Source: JBDKLC01 sp040384865 (lineage in GTDB: Bacteria > Patescibacteriota > Minisyncoccia > Phycocordibacterales > CAIZLB01). From it: a DNA stretch of 64,000 bases. Shown here piece by piece: positions 42,885-50,744 of the stretch (position 1 is the first letter of the stretch; each line of letters begins with the position of its first letter). Location of the stretch: assembly GCA_040384865.1 (NCBI GenBank), contig JAZKIM010000008.1, positions 1 to 64,000 on the forward strand, given 5' to 3'. The notes beneath the pieces were generated by a model that was given only the letters and a program-made list of their open reading frames with translations, made no database searches and had not been told where the DNA came from. The position numbers and the translations under genes are program-made.

Positions 42885-43571
42885 TTATATCGTCACTAAA
42901 TGATTCTTAACTCTAGCCTGAACTGTTTTTGAGACGGTTGGAGTTGTGGTAATAGACTCACCATTCTTTCGATCGAGGTAATTGATGTTTAGGATATATG
43001 TAGTGTCGCTGTTGAAATATTGCTGCGGGGTAGTCAACGGCGCATTAGGGTCGGCAATTGCCAAAACTCCCTGAACAACCACACGATCTCCCACCATTAC
43101 CGCGGATGTGTAAGTGACAATTCCACCGCTAACCTTGAAGAGCGCTACGTAACTGACCGATGAGCTTGAATTCTGCGTAGTGATGACAAGGTTGGTGAAA
43201 ACGTCATAACCATTTTCAGTTGGAATTTTACCGAAGATCTTCCCTCGAGTTAAGGTACCCTTAATAGTTCCATTGGTGAAATTTGCTGTTCCCTTTGTCA
43301 GTGCTACATCAATACCAGTGCTAGGCACTCGAATCAACGCGCTGTCGAGTAATGTATTAAGTGTTTCATCACTCATGCCGATTGGAGAGGACGGATTTGA
43401 TGTATTTGTACCGCCGTTACTAGTTCCACCCGAAGATGAAACTGTACTTGTTCCATCCTCGGAACCTACTACAGCCTCCTGATCCGACTTATTTCTAAAC
43501 ACAAAAAAGAGGGCGAGGATCACTATGACCACCACCGCTACCACTATTGTATTTTTTACTGTTGAAGACAT
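42885..43571 (-). CDS. membrane-anchored hypothetical protein
   Basis: 228 residues: N-terminal membrane helix (about 7-26), a Ser/Gly/Thr-rich linker and an external domain of beta character (GTANFTNGTIKGTLTRGKIFG). A 5-nt gap separates TATAAC from ATG. No family recognised; consistent with an exported surface protein. Confidence 0.7.
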   Translation of the reverse strand: MSSTVKNTIVVAVVVIVILALFFVFRNKSDQEAVVGSEDGTSTVSSSGGTSNGGTNTSNPSSPIGMSDETLNTLLDSALIRVPSTGIDVALTKGTANFTNGTIKGTLTRGKIFGKIPTENGYDVFTNLVITTQNSSSSVSYVALFKVSGGIVTYTSAVMVGDRVVVQGVLAIADPNAPLTTPQQYFNSDTTYILNINYLDRKNGESITTTPTVSKTVQARVKNHLVTI

Positions 43572-43673
43572 ATTTAGTTATATTAGCTGAGAGGTGCTCT
43601 TTGCACCTTGGTGTTAACAATAACACGAACATCATTAAGGAATCATTAATTACTAATGATATAGTGCTACATC

Positions 43674-43826
43674 CTAAGCGATTGGATTTCTGCCCTGTAT
43701 AAGCCGGACCAAGAACACCACGATCGCAATGACCAATAGGATATGGATAAAACCTCCAAGGGTATATGAGGAAACGAGGCCGAGCAGCCAGAGCACCAAA
43801 AGAATAACTGCGATTGTGGTAAGCAT
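43674..43826 (-). CDS. lmo0937-type small membrane protein
   Basis: 50 residues from ATG 43826 (GTG 43859 would add 11). Two membrane helices around LGLVSSYTLGGFIHILL and the ending RLIQGRNP match the lmo0937/DUF5670 family, small stress-linked membrane proteins of unknown role. Confidence 0.75.
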   Translation of the reverse strand: MLTTIAVILLVLWLLGLVSSYTLGGFIHILLVIAIVVFLVRLIQGRNPIA

Positions 43827-43889
43827 AAAGTTTAAAATAAATTTGTAATTGCCAAACACGATGGCAAACTCAATTGTGATCTTTTCAGA

Positions 43890-44285
43890 TTAAGACTCCA
43901 TGAAGTTCTTAACAGTCTCTACCATACTCTTAAGTGAAATGTTCGATTTTACCAAAAAATCGACAGCTCCCAATTTCTTGCCACGAGCTATATCAGCTGC
44001 TTGGCCTAAATTAGAAATCATAATGACAGGTGGTTTTCCTTCCATTCCCCTCTTCTTTAATCGCTCCAGCACCTCAAAACCATTAACAAGCGGCATGATT
44101 ACATCGAGAAGAACAAGATCAGGTTTCTCTGCCTTTATTTTTTCCAACGCTTCTTTTCCATCATCGGCGAGCAATACGTCAAAACCCGCTTCTCCAAGTG
44201 CAAAACGATAGGCCTGAGAAATGAGTAGATCATCTTCGACAAGAAGGATCTTCTTTCTTTCTAAGATTGTTTCAAAGATATTCAT
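43890..44285 (-). CDS. stand-alone response regulator (REC)
   Basis: 131 residues forming only a receiver domain: ILLVEDDLL (acidic pocket), phospho-acceptor Asp in DLVLLDVIMPLVNG, Thr/Ser in VIMISN and Lys in DFLVKSN. No output domain, so it acts through protein contacts or as a phosphate sink. It lies 18 bp after the histidine kinase stop and is probably its second partner. Confidence 0.93.
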   Translation of the reverse strand: MNIFETILERKKILLVEDDLLISQAYRFALGEAGFDVLLADDGKEALEKIKAEKPDLVLLDVIMPLVNGFEVLERLKKRGMEGKPPVIMISNLGQAADIARGKKLGAVDFLVKSNISLKSMVETVKNFMES

Positions 44286-44303
44286 ATCTGGTATTTATTA
44301 AAA

Positions 44304-46220
44304 CTAAAGTCTTACCCTCCGTTTTACCGCTGGGTGCCGCGGCTTACTGAGCGGAAAGGTAACCGTAAAGGTCGTGCCTATATTCAATTTCGACACACAG
44401 GTGATTTTTCCTCCCAAAGTTTCTGTCATCATCTTGGACATGTATAATCCAAGACCGTTTCCCTCAGTACGAGCCTTTACGGCATTGTCGGCACGATAGA
44501 ATCGCTGAAAGATATTCGGCAGCGCTTCTTTTGGAATTCCAATTCCTTCATCTTGCACAGTTATTTGGTATTGAAAGCCTGGATTTACCGCAACGTCGAT
44601 ATAAATATTACACCGACGATCTGGCGAATATGCTATGGCATTATTAATTAAGTTATTAAGGACCTGGCGAAGAAGTACTGGATCGGTAGTAACCTTTGTG
44701 CCAGCCGTACTAGGCAATGAAAGAACGAGGTTGCATTTATGAGAATTAGCAACGGGCTGAAGTTCATGCACTACTTCAATGATAAATTCCTTGAGTACCA
44801 CTTGCTCAAGCTTTACTGTCAATACGCCTGTTTCAAGACGAGAGACATCGAGTAAGTTTTCAACTAATTTGATCATCTTCTCATTCGACTCGTTGACGCT
44901 CTGAAGCATTTCTTGCTGTTCCTTTGTCAGATTTGATGCACCACTCAAGAGCAACATCTCAACAAACAGTTTGATGGCTGTCAAAGGTGTTCGCAGCTGA
45001 TGCGATGCTAATGAAACAAATTCACTTTTAGCGCGATCGACTTCCTTTTCCTTGCTGATGTCTCGAAAAACCATTACAGCACCAATTGTTTCTCCTTCAA
45101 GTACAACAGGGGCGCTTGTCATACTAACCGGAAAAGGCTTTCTATACGCTGAAGAATAGTAATAGGCGGAATTTACTATCTTTTTACCATTATTCAATGA
45201 CATAGCCACAGGGCGCTTGGTATTCGAGATAACCTCTCCGTCCTCGCCCTCAATCTTCCAGACATTGTGATAGAACTCTCCAATAGCATCTTCCTGACTC
45301 CAGCCAAGAAGTGACTGTGCTTGCTGATTGAATACAACAATGCGGCCGGTTTCATCGGTCGCAATCACTCCTTCACCAATGCTATCAAGTAAAGCTTCAT
45401 CCTTTGCAACCTCGGTTTCTATAGCACGTGTTGATCTCTCAAGATCTCTCGTATATCGCTTAAGCATTTCTTCGGTATTCTTTCGTTCAGTCATGTCACG
45501 CACCACTTTTGTATACCCTTTCATACCACCGGATTCATCTTTGAAATATGAGAGGATTTCGTTTGCCCAAAATTGTGTGCCGTCTTTTCGGACCCACCAA
45601 CCCTCCTGTTCAAATTTTCCCTCTAGTTTTACCTGCTGCAACTGCCTCATGTCCATGCCTACTTTCCTACCATCTTTACTGTAAAAAATAAATGGAGTTT
45701 TTCCAAGCACCTCTTCCGCAGAGTATCCCAATAATCGCTCAGCGCCCTTGTTCCAAGTCCTAATCTTACCCTTGATATCCAAAACAAAGATAGCATAATC
45801 CTTTACGTTTTCGATAAGAGTTCGGTGATATTCCTCGCTCTCTTTTATTTGACTGAATATAGCCAGCTCATCCGTATTATCCCTCATTAAAATGAGGAGC
45901 ATGTCTCCTGAAGGATATATTCTACATTTAAACCAGCGCTCTATGTGCGAAACATACTCATCAAACACTATTGGCATATTTTCTGATTTTGCCTCAAGAC
46001 ATTTCTTATACAGGAGAGAACTTGCAAACCTGGGTTTAAGTTTAAGCAGGTTCTTTCCCAACACTTCTGACATTCCTTTTTTTCCTAAATCAAGAGCGCG
46101 CAACGCGCCTTCGTTTATATAAAGGCAATTAAATTTGTAATCCAAAACAAAAGCGCAATCACTGACTGCATCAAGGAAGCGTTCGGCTGAAAATGATAGG
46201 GTGTTTTGCTTATCGTTCAT
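44304..46220 (-). CDS. multi-PAS sensor histidine kinase
   Basis: 638 residues without membrane helices, so cytosolic. Three PAS domains (about 10-120, 125-245 with PAC motif DESGGMKGYTKVVRDMTERK, and 270-390), then HisKA with phospho-acceptor His in SLASHQLRTPL, and HATPase with NNLINNAIAY, DEGIGIP and GNGLGLYMSK. It would sense an internal cue through PAS ligands. It lies between an OmpR-type regulator (3 bp upstream) and a lone receiver, forming a three-gene phosphorelay unit. Confidence 0.95.
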   Translation of the reverse strand: MNDKQNTLSFSAERFLDAVSDCAFVLDYKFNCLYINEGALRALDLGKKGMSEVLGKNLLKLKPRFASSLLYKKCLEAKSENMPIVFDEYVSHIERWFKCRIYPSGDMLLILMRDNTDELAIFSQIKESEEYHRTLIENVKDYAIFVLDIKGKIRTWNKGAERLLGYSAEEVLGKTPFIFYSKDGRKVGMDMRQLQQVKLEGKFEQEGWWVRKDGTQFWANEILSYFKDESGGMKGYTKVVRDMTERKNTEEMLKRYTRDLERSTRAIETEVAKDEALLDSIGEGVIATDETGRIVVFNQQAQSLLGWSQEDAIGEFYHNVWKIEGEDGEVISNTKRPVAMSLNNGKKIVNSAYYYSSAYRKPFPVSMTSAPVVLEGETIGAVMVFRDISKEKEVDRAKSEFVSLASHQLRTPLTAIKLFVEMLLLSGASNLTKEQQEMLQSVNESNEKMIKLVENLLDVSRLETGVLTVKLEQVVLKEFIIEVVHELQPVANSHKCNLVLSLPSTAGTKVTTDPVLLRQVLNNLINNAIAYSPDRRCNIYIDVAVNPGFQYQITVQDEGIGIPKEALPNIFQRFYRADNAVKARTEGNGLGLYMSKMMTETLGGKITCVSKLNIGTTFTVTFPLSKPRHPAVKRRVRL

Positions 46221-46223
46221 GGG

Positions 46224-46898
46224 CTATGATGATAGTCGATAACCAACGCCGCGTATAGTTTCAAGAATATTTCTCATTTTTCCTTTATTGAGTTTCTTTC
46301 GCAAATTCGTGATATGAACATCGACGACATTGCTGAAACCGCGAAAATTAAAGTCCCAAACATGATCAAGAAGTTGATCACGCATAATTACCTGTCCTGG
46401 ATTTCTCATGAAATATTCAAGGATTGAGAATTCTTTCAAGGTAAGTTTTACTTCCTTTCCAGCACGATATACTTTCTTACTGCTTGGATTGAGAACTATA
46501 TCTTCCACTGTGAGCTCAGGGGTTACTGTTTCTTTCTGACGTCGCATCAGCGCACGCGCTCTTGCAGCGAGCTCAGACACGGAAAATGGCTTCGTAAGGT
46601 AGTCGTCAGCGCCGCTATCGAGAGCACGCACCTTGTCCTCTGTACCAACATGTCCTGTGAGAATGAGGATCGGTAAATTAATATTTTGCTGTCGCAAATG
46701 GGTACAAATTTCAAACCCATCCTTCCCTGGCAGAGTAAGATCAAGGATAAGCAAATCATAATCAGTATGGTTAAGGAGCATGCGCTTTTCACCTTCTATA
46801 CCGTCATTTAGGATATCTACCGCGTAACTTTCCTGTTCGAGACCCCTTTTCAATGCCTGTGCCAATCTGATGTCGTCTTCGATGATGAGAATTTTCAT
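46224..46898 (-). CDS. OmpR/PhoB-family response regulator
   Basis: 224 residues: receiver (Asp in LLILDLTLPGKDGFEI, Lys in DDYLTKPFSV) and C-terminal winged helix (LTLKEFSILEYFMRNPGQVIMRDQLLDHVWDF, VDVHITNLRKKL, RGVGYRL). Transcription factor paired with the PAS kinase 3 bp downstream. A run of TTAAT repeats in its promoter suggests autoregulation. Confidence 0.96.
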   Translation of the reverse strand: MKILIIEDDIRLAQALKRGLEQESYAVDILNDGIEGEKRMLLNHTDYDLLILDLTLPGKDGFEICTHLRQQNINLPILILTGHVGTEDKVRALDSGADDYLTKPFSVSELAARARALMRRQKETVTPELTVEDIVLNPSSKKVYRAGKEVKLTLKEFSILEYFMRNPGQVIMRDQLLDHVWDFNFRGFSNVVDVHITNLRKKLNKGKMRNILETIRGVGYRLSS

Positions 46899-46910
46899 GT
46901 ATTTACAAGG

Positions 46911-46939
46911 TTAATACGTATTAATTTGGACTTAATCAA
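46911..46939 (-). promoter_or_regulatory. promoter with phased TTAAT repeats
   Basis: TTGATT (46939-46934), 17-bp spacer, TATTAA (46916-46911). On the plus strand TTAAT occurs at 46911, 46921 and 46932, i.e. at 10- and 11-bp steps, the one-turn spacing used by OmpR/PhoB regulators. The 14-bp palindrome TTAATACGTATTAA is part of it. Confidence 0.5.
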
Positions 46940-47030
46940 CAGATTGGCCGTAACTGATTGGCTGTTATTCTTACGCCTCTTATTATGCATAACTAACATT
47001 AAGCCTTTATGAAGGTGGCTGCAAGTGCTG

Positions 47031-47282
47031 CTATTTGGAGGTGTAGAGATCGATTTTCTGCTGTCTTGTTAGTTGCTTCAGCTCATATTCCCTTTTTGAG
47101 GCTACGCCTCTCGTCTCATACTTTTCACTGTATACCAATTCAACAGGTCGACGGGCTTTAGTATATTTTGCCCCACGTTTTGACAAGTTATGCTCCGCTA
47201 ATCGTCTTTCTAGATTTGTAGTTATCCCTATATACAATGATTCATCAGCACACTTAAGTATGTACACCTCGTAAGAATTCAT
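47031..47282 (-). CDS. GIY-YIG endonuclease-like protein
   Basis: 83 residues from ATG 47282 (TATACT 8 nt upstream). Single GIY-YIG domain of the UPF0213 type: YEVYILKCADESLYIGITTNLERRLAEHN, then AKYTKARRPVELVY and KREYELKQL. Catalytic Tyr, Arg and Glu positions are present. Such small proteins are common and of unclear function. Upstream in-frame codons run into the assembly gap and are not used. Confidence 0.9.
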   Translation of the reverse strand: MNSYEVYILKCADESLYIGITTNLERRLAEHNLSKRGAKYTKARRPVELVYSEKYETRGVASKREYELKQLTRQQKIDLYTSK

Positions 47283-47319
47283 ACTCATATAGTATACCGA
47301 ATTCATTTTCATCCAACTT

Positions 47320-47329
47320 NNNNNNNNNN
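47320..47329. other. assembly gap (10 N)
   Basis: Ten ambiguous bases in an intergenic stretch directly next to the strong hairpin at 47333. True length of the missing sequence is unknown; genes on both sides are complete. Confidence 1.
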
Positions 47330-47332
47330 CAT

Positions 47333-47374
47333 AAACAAACAATCACCGACCCTTAGGCCGATGATTGTTTGTTA
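47333..47374. terminator. terminator after gene 47389
   Basis: AAACAAACAATCA pairs with TGATTGTTTGTT around a GC-containing loop; the minus-strand product ends in a T-rich tail. Confidence 0.8.
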
Positions 47375-47388
47375 TTCAGAATATTTAA

Positions 47389-48057
47389 TTATTGGTTTGT
47401 CTGAAAGAGTGCGGGCCATGTGATACTTTCATTTCCGGAAGCGTCCTTGACTAGGACAACATAGTAATACCTTGTGTTTGACTGAAGTCCCGTCAAAGTA
47501 ACACTATGCAAGCTACGAAGATCGAGGTTGGCAATCACCGACGTACCTGATATCGCAACACCTGAGACAACACTTCCTTCAACCAGCATCATAGGATTGG
47601 TACTGTAATAGAGGACGGCTGATGAATTCTCATCTGTGTTCCATACGAATGTCGCGGCTGAAGATGCTGTGGTGATGCCTACAGGACCAATAGCAGGAGC
47701 TCGTCTGTCAGTTCCAACTACCGCTCCTGTGCCCATTTGGGCATTAATAACAGCAAGTGTCTGAGGTCCAACCCTACCGACGGGAGAAATCCCATTTCTT
47801 ACCTGAAAGTTCATGACAGCTGCCCTGGTAAGAGAACCAAAGTAGCCCGTCACCAAACCCTGAGGATAGATCGTTCGGTCTGCAGCCAAGAACACCTGCA
47901 AATCCGAAACATCACTACCGCTCATTCCGAATTGAAGTTGTCGCGTTAACAGCGCTGCTGACGCACTCGACGGGAGAAAAACAGCCCCGAGCACAAAGCT
48001 AAAAGCCATAACTCCACCAAATACCGCACGAGCCATTTTATTTGATAATAATTTCAT
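47389..48057 (-). CDS. exported protein with peptidoglycan-binding and Fn3-like domains
   Basis: 222 residues from ATG 48057 (MKLLSNKMARAVF). A signal peptide ending in SSASA is followed by a PG_binding_1 domain (MSGSDVSDLQVFLAADRTIYPQGLVTGYFGSLTRAAVMNFQ, about residues 45-105) and an Fn3-like domain (ATFVWNTDENSSAVLYYS, then LTGLQSNTRYYYVVLVKDASGN). It is a wall-bound surface protein. The Fn3-like part is related to the domains of gene 53374. Confidence 0.9.
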   Translation of the reverse strand: MKLLSNKMARAVFGGVMAFSFVLGAVFLPSSASAALLTRQLQFGMSGSDVSDLQVFLAADRTIYPQGLVTGYFGSLTRAAVMNFQVRNGISPVGRVGPQTLAVINAQMGTGAVVGTDRRAPAIGPVGITTASSAATFVWNTDENSSAVLYYSTNPMMLVEGSVVSGVAISGTSVIANLDLRSLHSVTLTGLQSNTRYYYVVLVKDASGNESITWPALFQTNQ

Positions 48058-48140
48058 AGTTTTAATAATTAGATTTAAAGTTAAACACACCGAACGACCT
48101 TTTGCATTCCTCATGACGTGCTCATGAGGGATTGGTGACA

Positions 48141-48183
48141 AAAAAACAAATGAAGGCTTCATGAGGCCTTCATTTGTTTTTTT
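48141..48183. terminator. terminator after msrA
   Basis: AAAAAACAAATGAAGGC pairs with GCCTTCATTTGTTTTTTT, a near-perfect 17-bp stem 9 bp beyond the msrA stop. Confidence 0.9.
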
Positions 48184-48191
48184 ATCTTTCT

Positions 48192-48737
48192 CTATTTGTG
48201 AGCTTTTAGTAAATCAGCAAACTTTTCCTGAACCTTTTGCAATTTTGGATTGATAATAATTTCGCAATAATGATTCGAAGGATTCTTTGAGTAATAGTCT
48301 TGATGGTATTCTTCAGCATCATAGAACTTTTTGAATGGTACAACTTCAGTGACAATACCCTTCCCATCTACATTTGAATCATTGATTTCTTTTATAAAAG
48401 TCTCAGCTTCCTCTTTTTGTTCTTCACTTGTGTAAAGAATTGCAGAACGATATTGAGTACCGACATCATTACCCTGCCTATTTGTAGTTGTCGGATCATG
48501 AGTACCGAAAAATACCGTAAGGAGATCACGGAAAGAAATGAGCGCTGGATCAAATTCAATTTTGATCACTTCAATATGTTCTGTCATACCAGCTGATACA
48601 TCTAAATATGTAGGATTATCGGTCTTTCCACCTGAGTAGCCTGGGGTTACAGAAACAATACCTTTGAGCATCTTGAACACAGCTTCTGTGCACCAGAAAC
48701 ATCCTCCACCGAATACGGCAATTTGATTATTATTCAT
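48192..48737 (-). CDS. msrA: peptide-methionine (S)-S-oxide reductase MsrA
   Basis: 181 residues. Catalytic GGCFWCTEAVF at the N-terminus, plus GYSGGKTDNPTYLDV, FFGTHDPTTTNRQGNDVGTQYRSAI and FYDAEEYHQDYY, all family hallmarks. It repairs Met-S-sulfoxide and complements MsrB at 19210. It lies 5 bp after a stand-alone receiver gene and is probably co-transcribed with it, linking oxidative repair to a signalling protein. Confidence 0.97.
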   Translation of the reverse strand: MNNNQIAVFGGGCFWCTEAVFKMLKGIVSVTPGYSGGKTDNPTYLDVSAGMTEHIEVIKIEFDPALISFRDLLTVFFGTHDPTTTNRQGNDVGTQYRSAILYTSEEQKEEAETFIKEINDSNVDGKGIVTEVVPFKKFYDAEEYHQDYYSKNPSNHYCEIIINPKLQKVQEKFADLLKAHK

Positions 48738-48742
48738 CTATA

Positions 48743-49159
48743 TTAATTGCTGGAAATAAAAAGTTTTCGAACGGCTTCAACAATATCATCCGGAGTAACC
48801 AACGCCTTCACCAAATACTGAGCACCGAGCTTCGCTCCACGCTCTTCATCTTTTGGCTGATTAAAATTTGAAATGATAATAACAGGAATATTCTTTGTAC
48901 CATCATTTGCCCTCATAGCCTCAAGAATCTGAAAACCATCCATGGCCGGCAATTGAATATCCAAAAGTATAGCTTCTGGAGAAGTTTTCTGTATTTCTAC
49001 CCATGCGGTATCACCCCTATCTATTAATGTCGTCTCTGCTCCAACCGCTTGTAAACGATCAAGTAGTATTTTTCCAAGAAAAGGATCGTCCTCAACGATT
49101 AATATTCTTTTTTTCGTGAGAATCTCTGGCGTAACTGAAGTTGTGATGTCATTCATCAT
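48743..49159 (-). CDS. stand-alone response regulator (REC)
   Basis: 138 residues with only a receiver domain: ILIVEDDPFLG, phospho-Asp in AILLDIQLPAMDG, VIIISN and YLVKAL. Similar in build to the one at 43890. No kinase adjoins it. A TATAAT 10 nt upstream of ATG also encloses AAGGA, so the start may use either mode. First gene of a unit with msrA. Confidence 0.92.
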   Translation of the reverse strand: MMNDITTSVTPEILTKKRILIVEDDPFLGKILLDRLQAVGAETTLIDRGDTAWVEIQKTSPEAILLDIQLPAMDGFQILEAMRANDGTKNIPVIIISNFNQPKDEERGAKLGAQYLVKALVTPDDIVEAVRKLFISSN

Positions 49160-49205
49160 ATATCCTTATATTATATATTGGAATTGATTTTACTGCTGTG
49201 TATAG

Positions 49206-49268
49206 TGAAAAAGGCCTAATTTAAGGCCCATTTTTCATCACGCAAAAACACCCCTAAGGGTGCTTTTG
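49206..49268 (-). terminator. tandem terminators after the 42-residue gene
   Basis: Two hairpins: AAAA-CACCC/GGGTG-TTTT at about 49243-49268, then GGCCT/AGGCC with flanking A and T runs at 49206-49237. Both follow the small basic gene on the minus strand. Confidence 0.75.
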
Positions 49269-49273
49269 TAAAA

Positions 49274-49402
49274 CTACTTGCCGCTTTTACCGCCAGCACG
49301 ATTCTTTTTGACTGGTCGAGCGTTTTTTATTGCAAGACGCTTTTTTGTTTTCTTTGAGCGTGAAGTCCTTTTCTTACCCACGCCGGTTATTCTTTTTGCC
49401 AT
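49274..49402 (-). CDS. 42-residue Lys/Arg-rich protein
   Basis: ATG 49402 opens a 42-codon frame (MAKRITGVGKKRTSRSKK...) with about 19 Lys or Arg and almost no acidic residues. TATAGT lies 7 nt upstream and tandem terminators follow, so it is an independent transcription unit. It resembles small ribosomal-protein-like or nucleoid-associated basic peptides; no family is recognised. Nucleic-acid binding is an inference from charge. Confidence 0.7.
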   Translation of the reverse strand: MAKRITGVGKKRTSRSKKTKKRLAIKNARPVKKNRAGGKSGK

Positions 49403-49448
49403 GACTACCACTATATACTATTCAGCGAAAAAAGCCCACTTATCAGCG

Positions 49449-49826
49449 CTACTTTGTTTTGACCGTATGTAAGGCAATAATATTTCCTTCACTATCCCAC
49501 AGCCAGCCAATACATCCCGCTTCACCAATATCTTTCTTATGAAGTTTTATTTTTCCACCAGCAGCTTCGGCACGCTGAAGTCCCACCTCAATGTCAGGAC
49601 AAGTGAAATAAATAACTGGTCCCTTGTCTCCTGGATGATATCCATCTCCCTTCATCAAAGCCCCACTTATACCCTTAACATTCTCATCTCTCGGGAACCA
49701 CACCATCTCATATCCCGGCACATCCTGTCGTCTCAATTTAATACCTAAAAGAATCTCATAAAACTTCGTTGCCCTGTCCAAATCTGTCACTGGAATTTCA
49801 AACCACCCGACAGGATTGTAATTCAT
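49449..49826 (-). CDS. VOC family protein
   Basis: 125 residues from ATG 49826 (an in-frame ATG at 49853 is possible). VOC hallmarks: PVGWFEIPVTDLDRATKFYEILLGI at the start, YFTCPDIEVGLQRAEAAGGKI in the middle and GCIGWLWDSEGNIIALH at the end, typical of the glyoxalase-like YP_ group acting on small metabolites. Substrate unknown. Confidence 0.88.
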   Translation of the reverse strand: MNYNPVGWFEIPVTDLDRATKFYEILLGIKLRRQDVPGYEMVWFPRDENVKGISGALMKGDGYHPGDKGPVIYFTCPDIEVGLQRAEAAGGKIKLHKKDIGEAGCIGWLWDSEGNIIALHTVKTK

Positions 49827-49884
49827 ATTAAAGCTGGTTAAATTAATCAACATATATTCTCTAGGAATAGTATTAATCTATCAT

Positions 49885-49918
49885 GAAAAACTGCCCACCG
49901 AAAAATCGGTGAGCAGTT
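49885..49918 (-). terminator. terminator after gene 49949
   Basis: AACTGC-C-CACCGA pairs with TCGGTG-A-GCAGTT; the minus-strand product ends in TTTTT. Confidence 0.85.
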
Positions 49919-49948
49919 CTTTGTTGGATGGACACTTACGATCCCTCC

Positions 49949-50599
49949 CTATTTGATCAGGATGGGTGTGCCGTCAACTGCCAACATTGGTTTTTTCATC
50001 GGAGGAAGATCGTCGCCACAAAAACCGTTGTTTTTGGAAAAGCAGGCTTCGCACGTGTACATAGGATAGACAGAGCCGCACACATTGAAAAGAGCCGTCC
50101 GAGTGGCTGGTGCCGCACAACCTTCAAGCCAGCACTGATAGGCACTCGGCGATGAAGGGAGCCCTGCCGACAAAAGATACAGCCGATGATAACTATTTCC
50201 AAAAAGGCGTTTGGCGAGAGTTTTGATCTTCCAGTCTCCTTGGACGGCCAGCTCCTTCGGTCGGAAGAAAATAACGCGCGGACATTTCTTCCACGCATCA
50301 TCCACAAGAAGAAAGGAAGTGTCGCCTTTCACGCACTGCTGGAGAAACTCACGATCCCATTCACGTACAGGCAGCAGTCTGCGACTACGACGTGCAAAAA
50401 AGTACGATTGGTCCACTTCCCGGTTAAAAAAGACCGCCACAGTGTAGCCCTGATCTTCGATATCCGACCGAAGTTCGAGCACCAATCCCTGGTAACGGCT
50501 CCAGTGTCCACATGGGTCAATCATTCCGACGATAGATCCCTTGAGAATAGGTTGCCCCTTGGCATCCAAAATATCTAGCTGTTTTTCTTTGGCTGGCAT
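49949..50599 (-). CDS. GC-rich hypothetical protein with Cys cluster
   Basis: 216 residues from ATG 50599, backed by AAGGAGGG 4 nt upstream. N-terminal part reads like a small beta barrel (DAKGQPILKGSIVGMIDPCG). The C-terminal third has Cys pairs CWLEGC, VCG, CEAC and FCGDD that could bind zinc, as in a treble-clef or ring-like module. No family recognised. Higher GC than neighbours, strong Shine-Dalgarno and a dedicated terminator group it with the other orphan genes. Confidence 0.75.
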   Translation of the reverse strand: MPAKEKQLDILDAKGQPILKGSIVGMIDPCGHWSRYQGLVLELRSDIEDQGYTVAVFFNREVDQSYFFARRSRRLLPVREWDREFLQQCVKGDTSFLLVDDAWKKCPRVIFFRPKELAVQGDWKIKTLAKRLFGNSYHRLYLLSAGLPSSPSAYQCWLEGCAAPATRTALFNVCGSVYPMYTCEACFSKNNGFCGDDLPPMKKPMLAVDGTPILIK

Positions 50600-50744
50600 A
50601 AGCCCTCCTTTTTTGATGTTCAGTGCTTCTCCAGAATGGATAAGCGTTCGGGGTCATGGTACAACATATGTGTTTAAATTCAAGAGATAAATCTTGAATA
50701 GTCCTAACATTGAGCCGAACCTCCTTCTCTGCTAGGATAACCGA

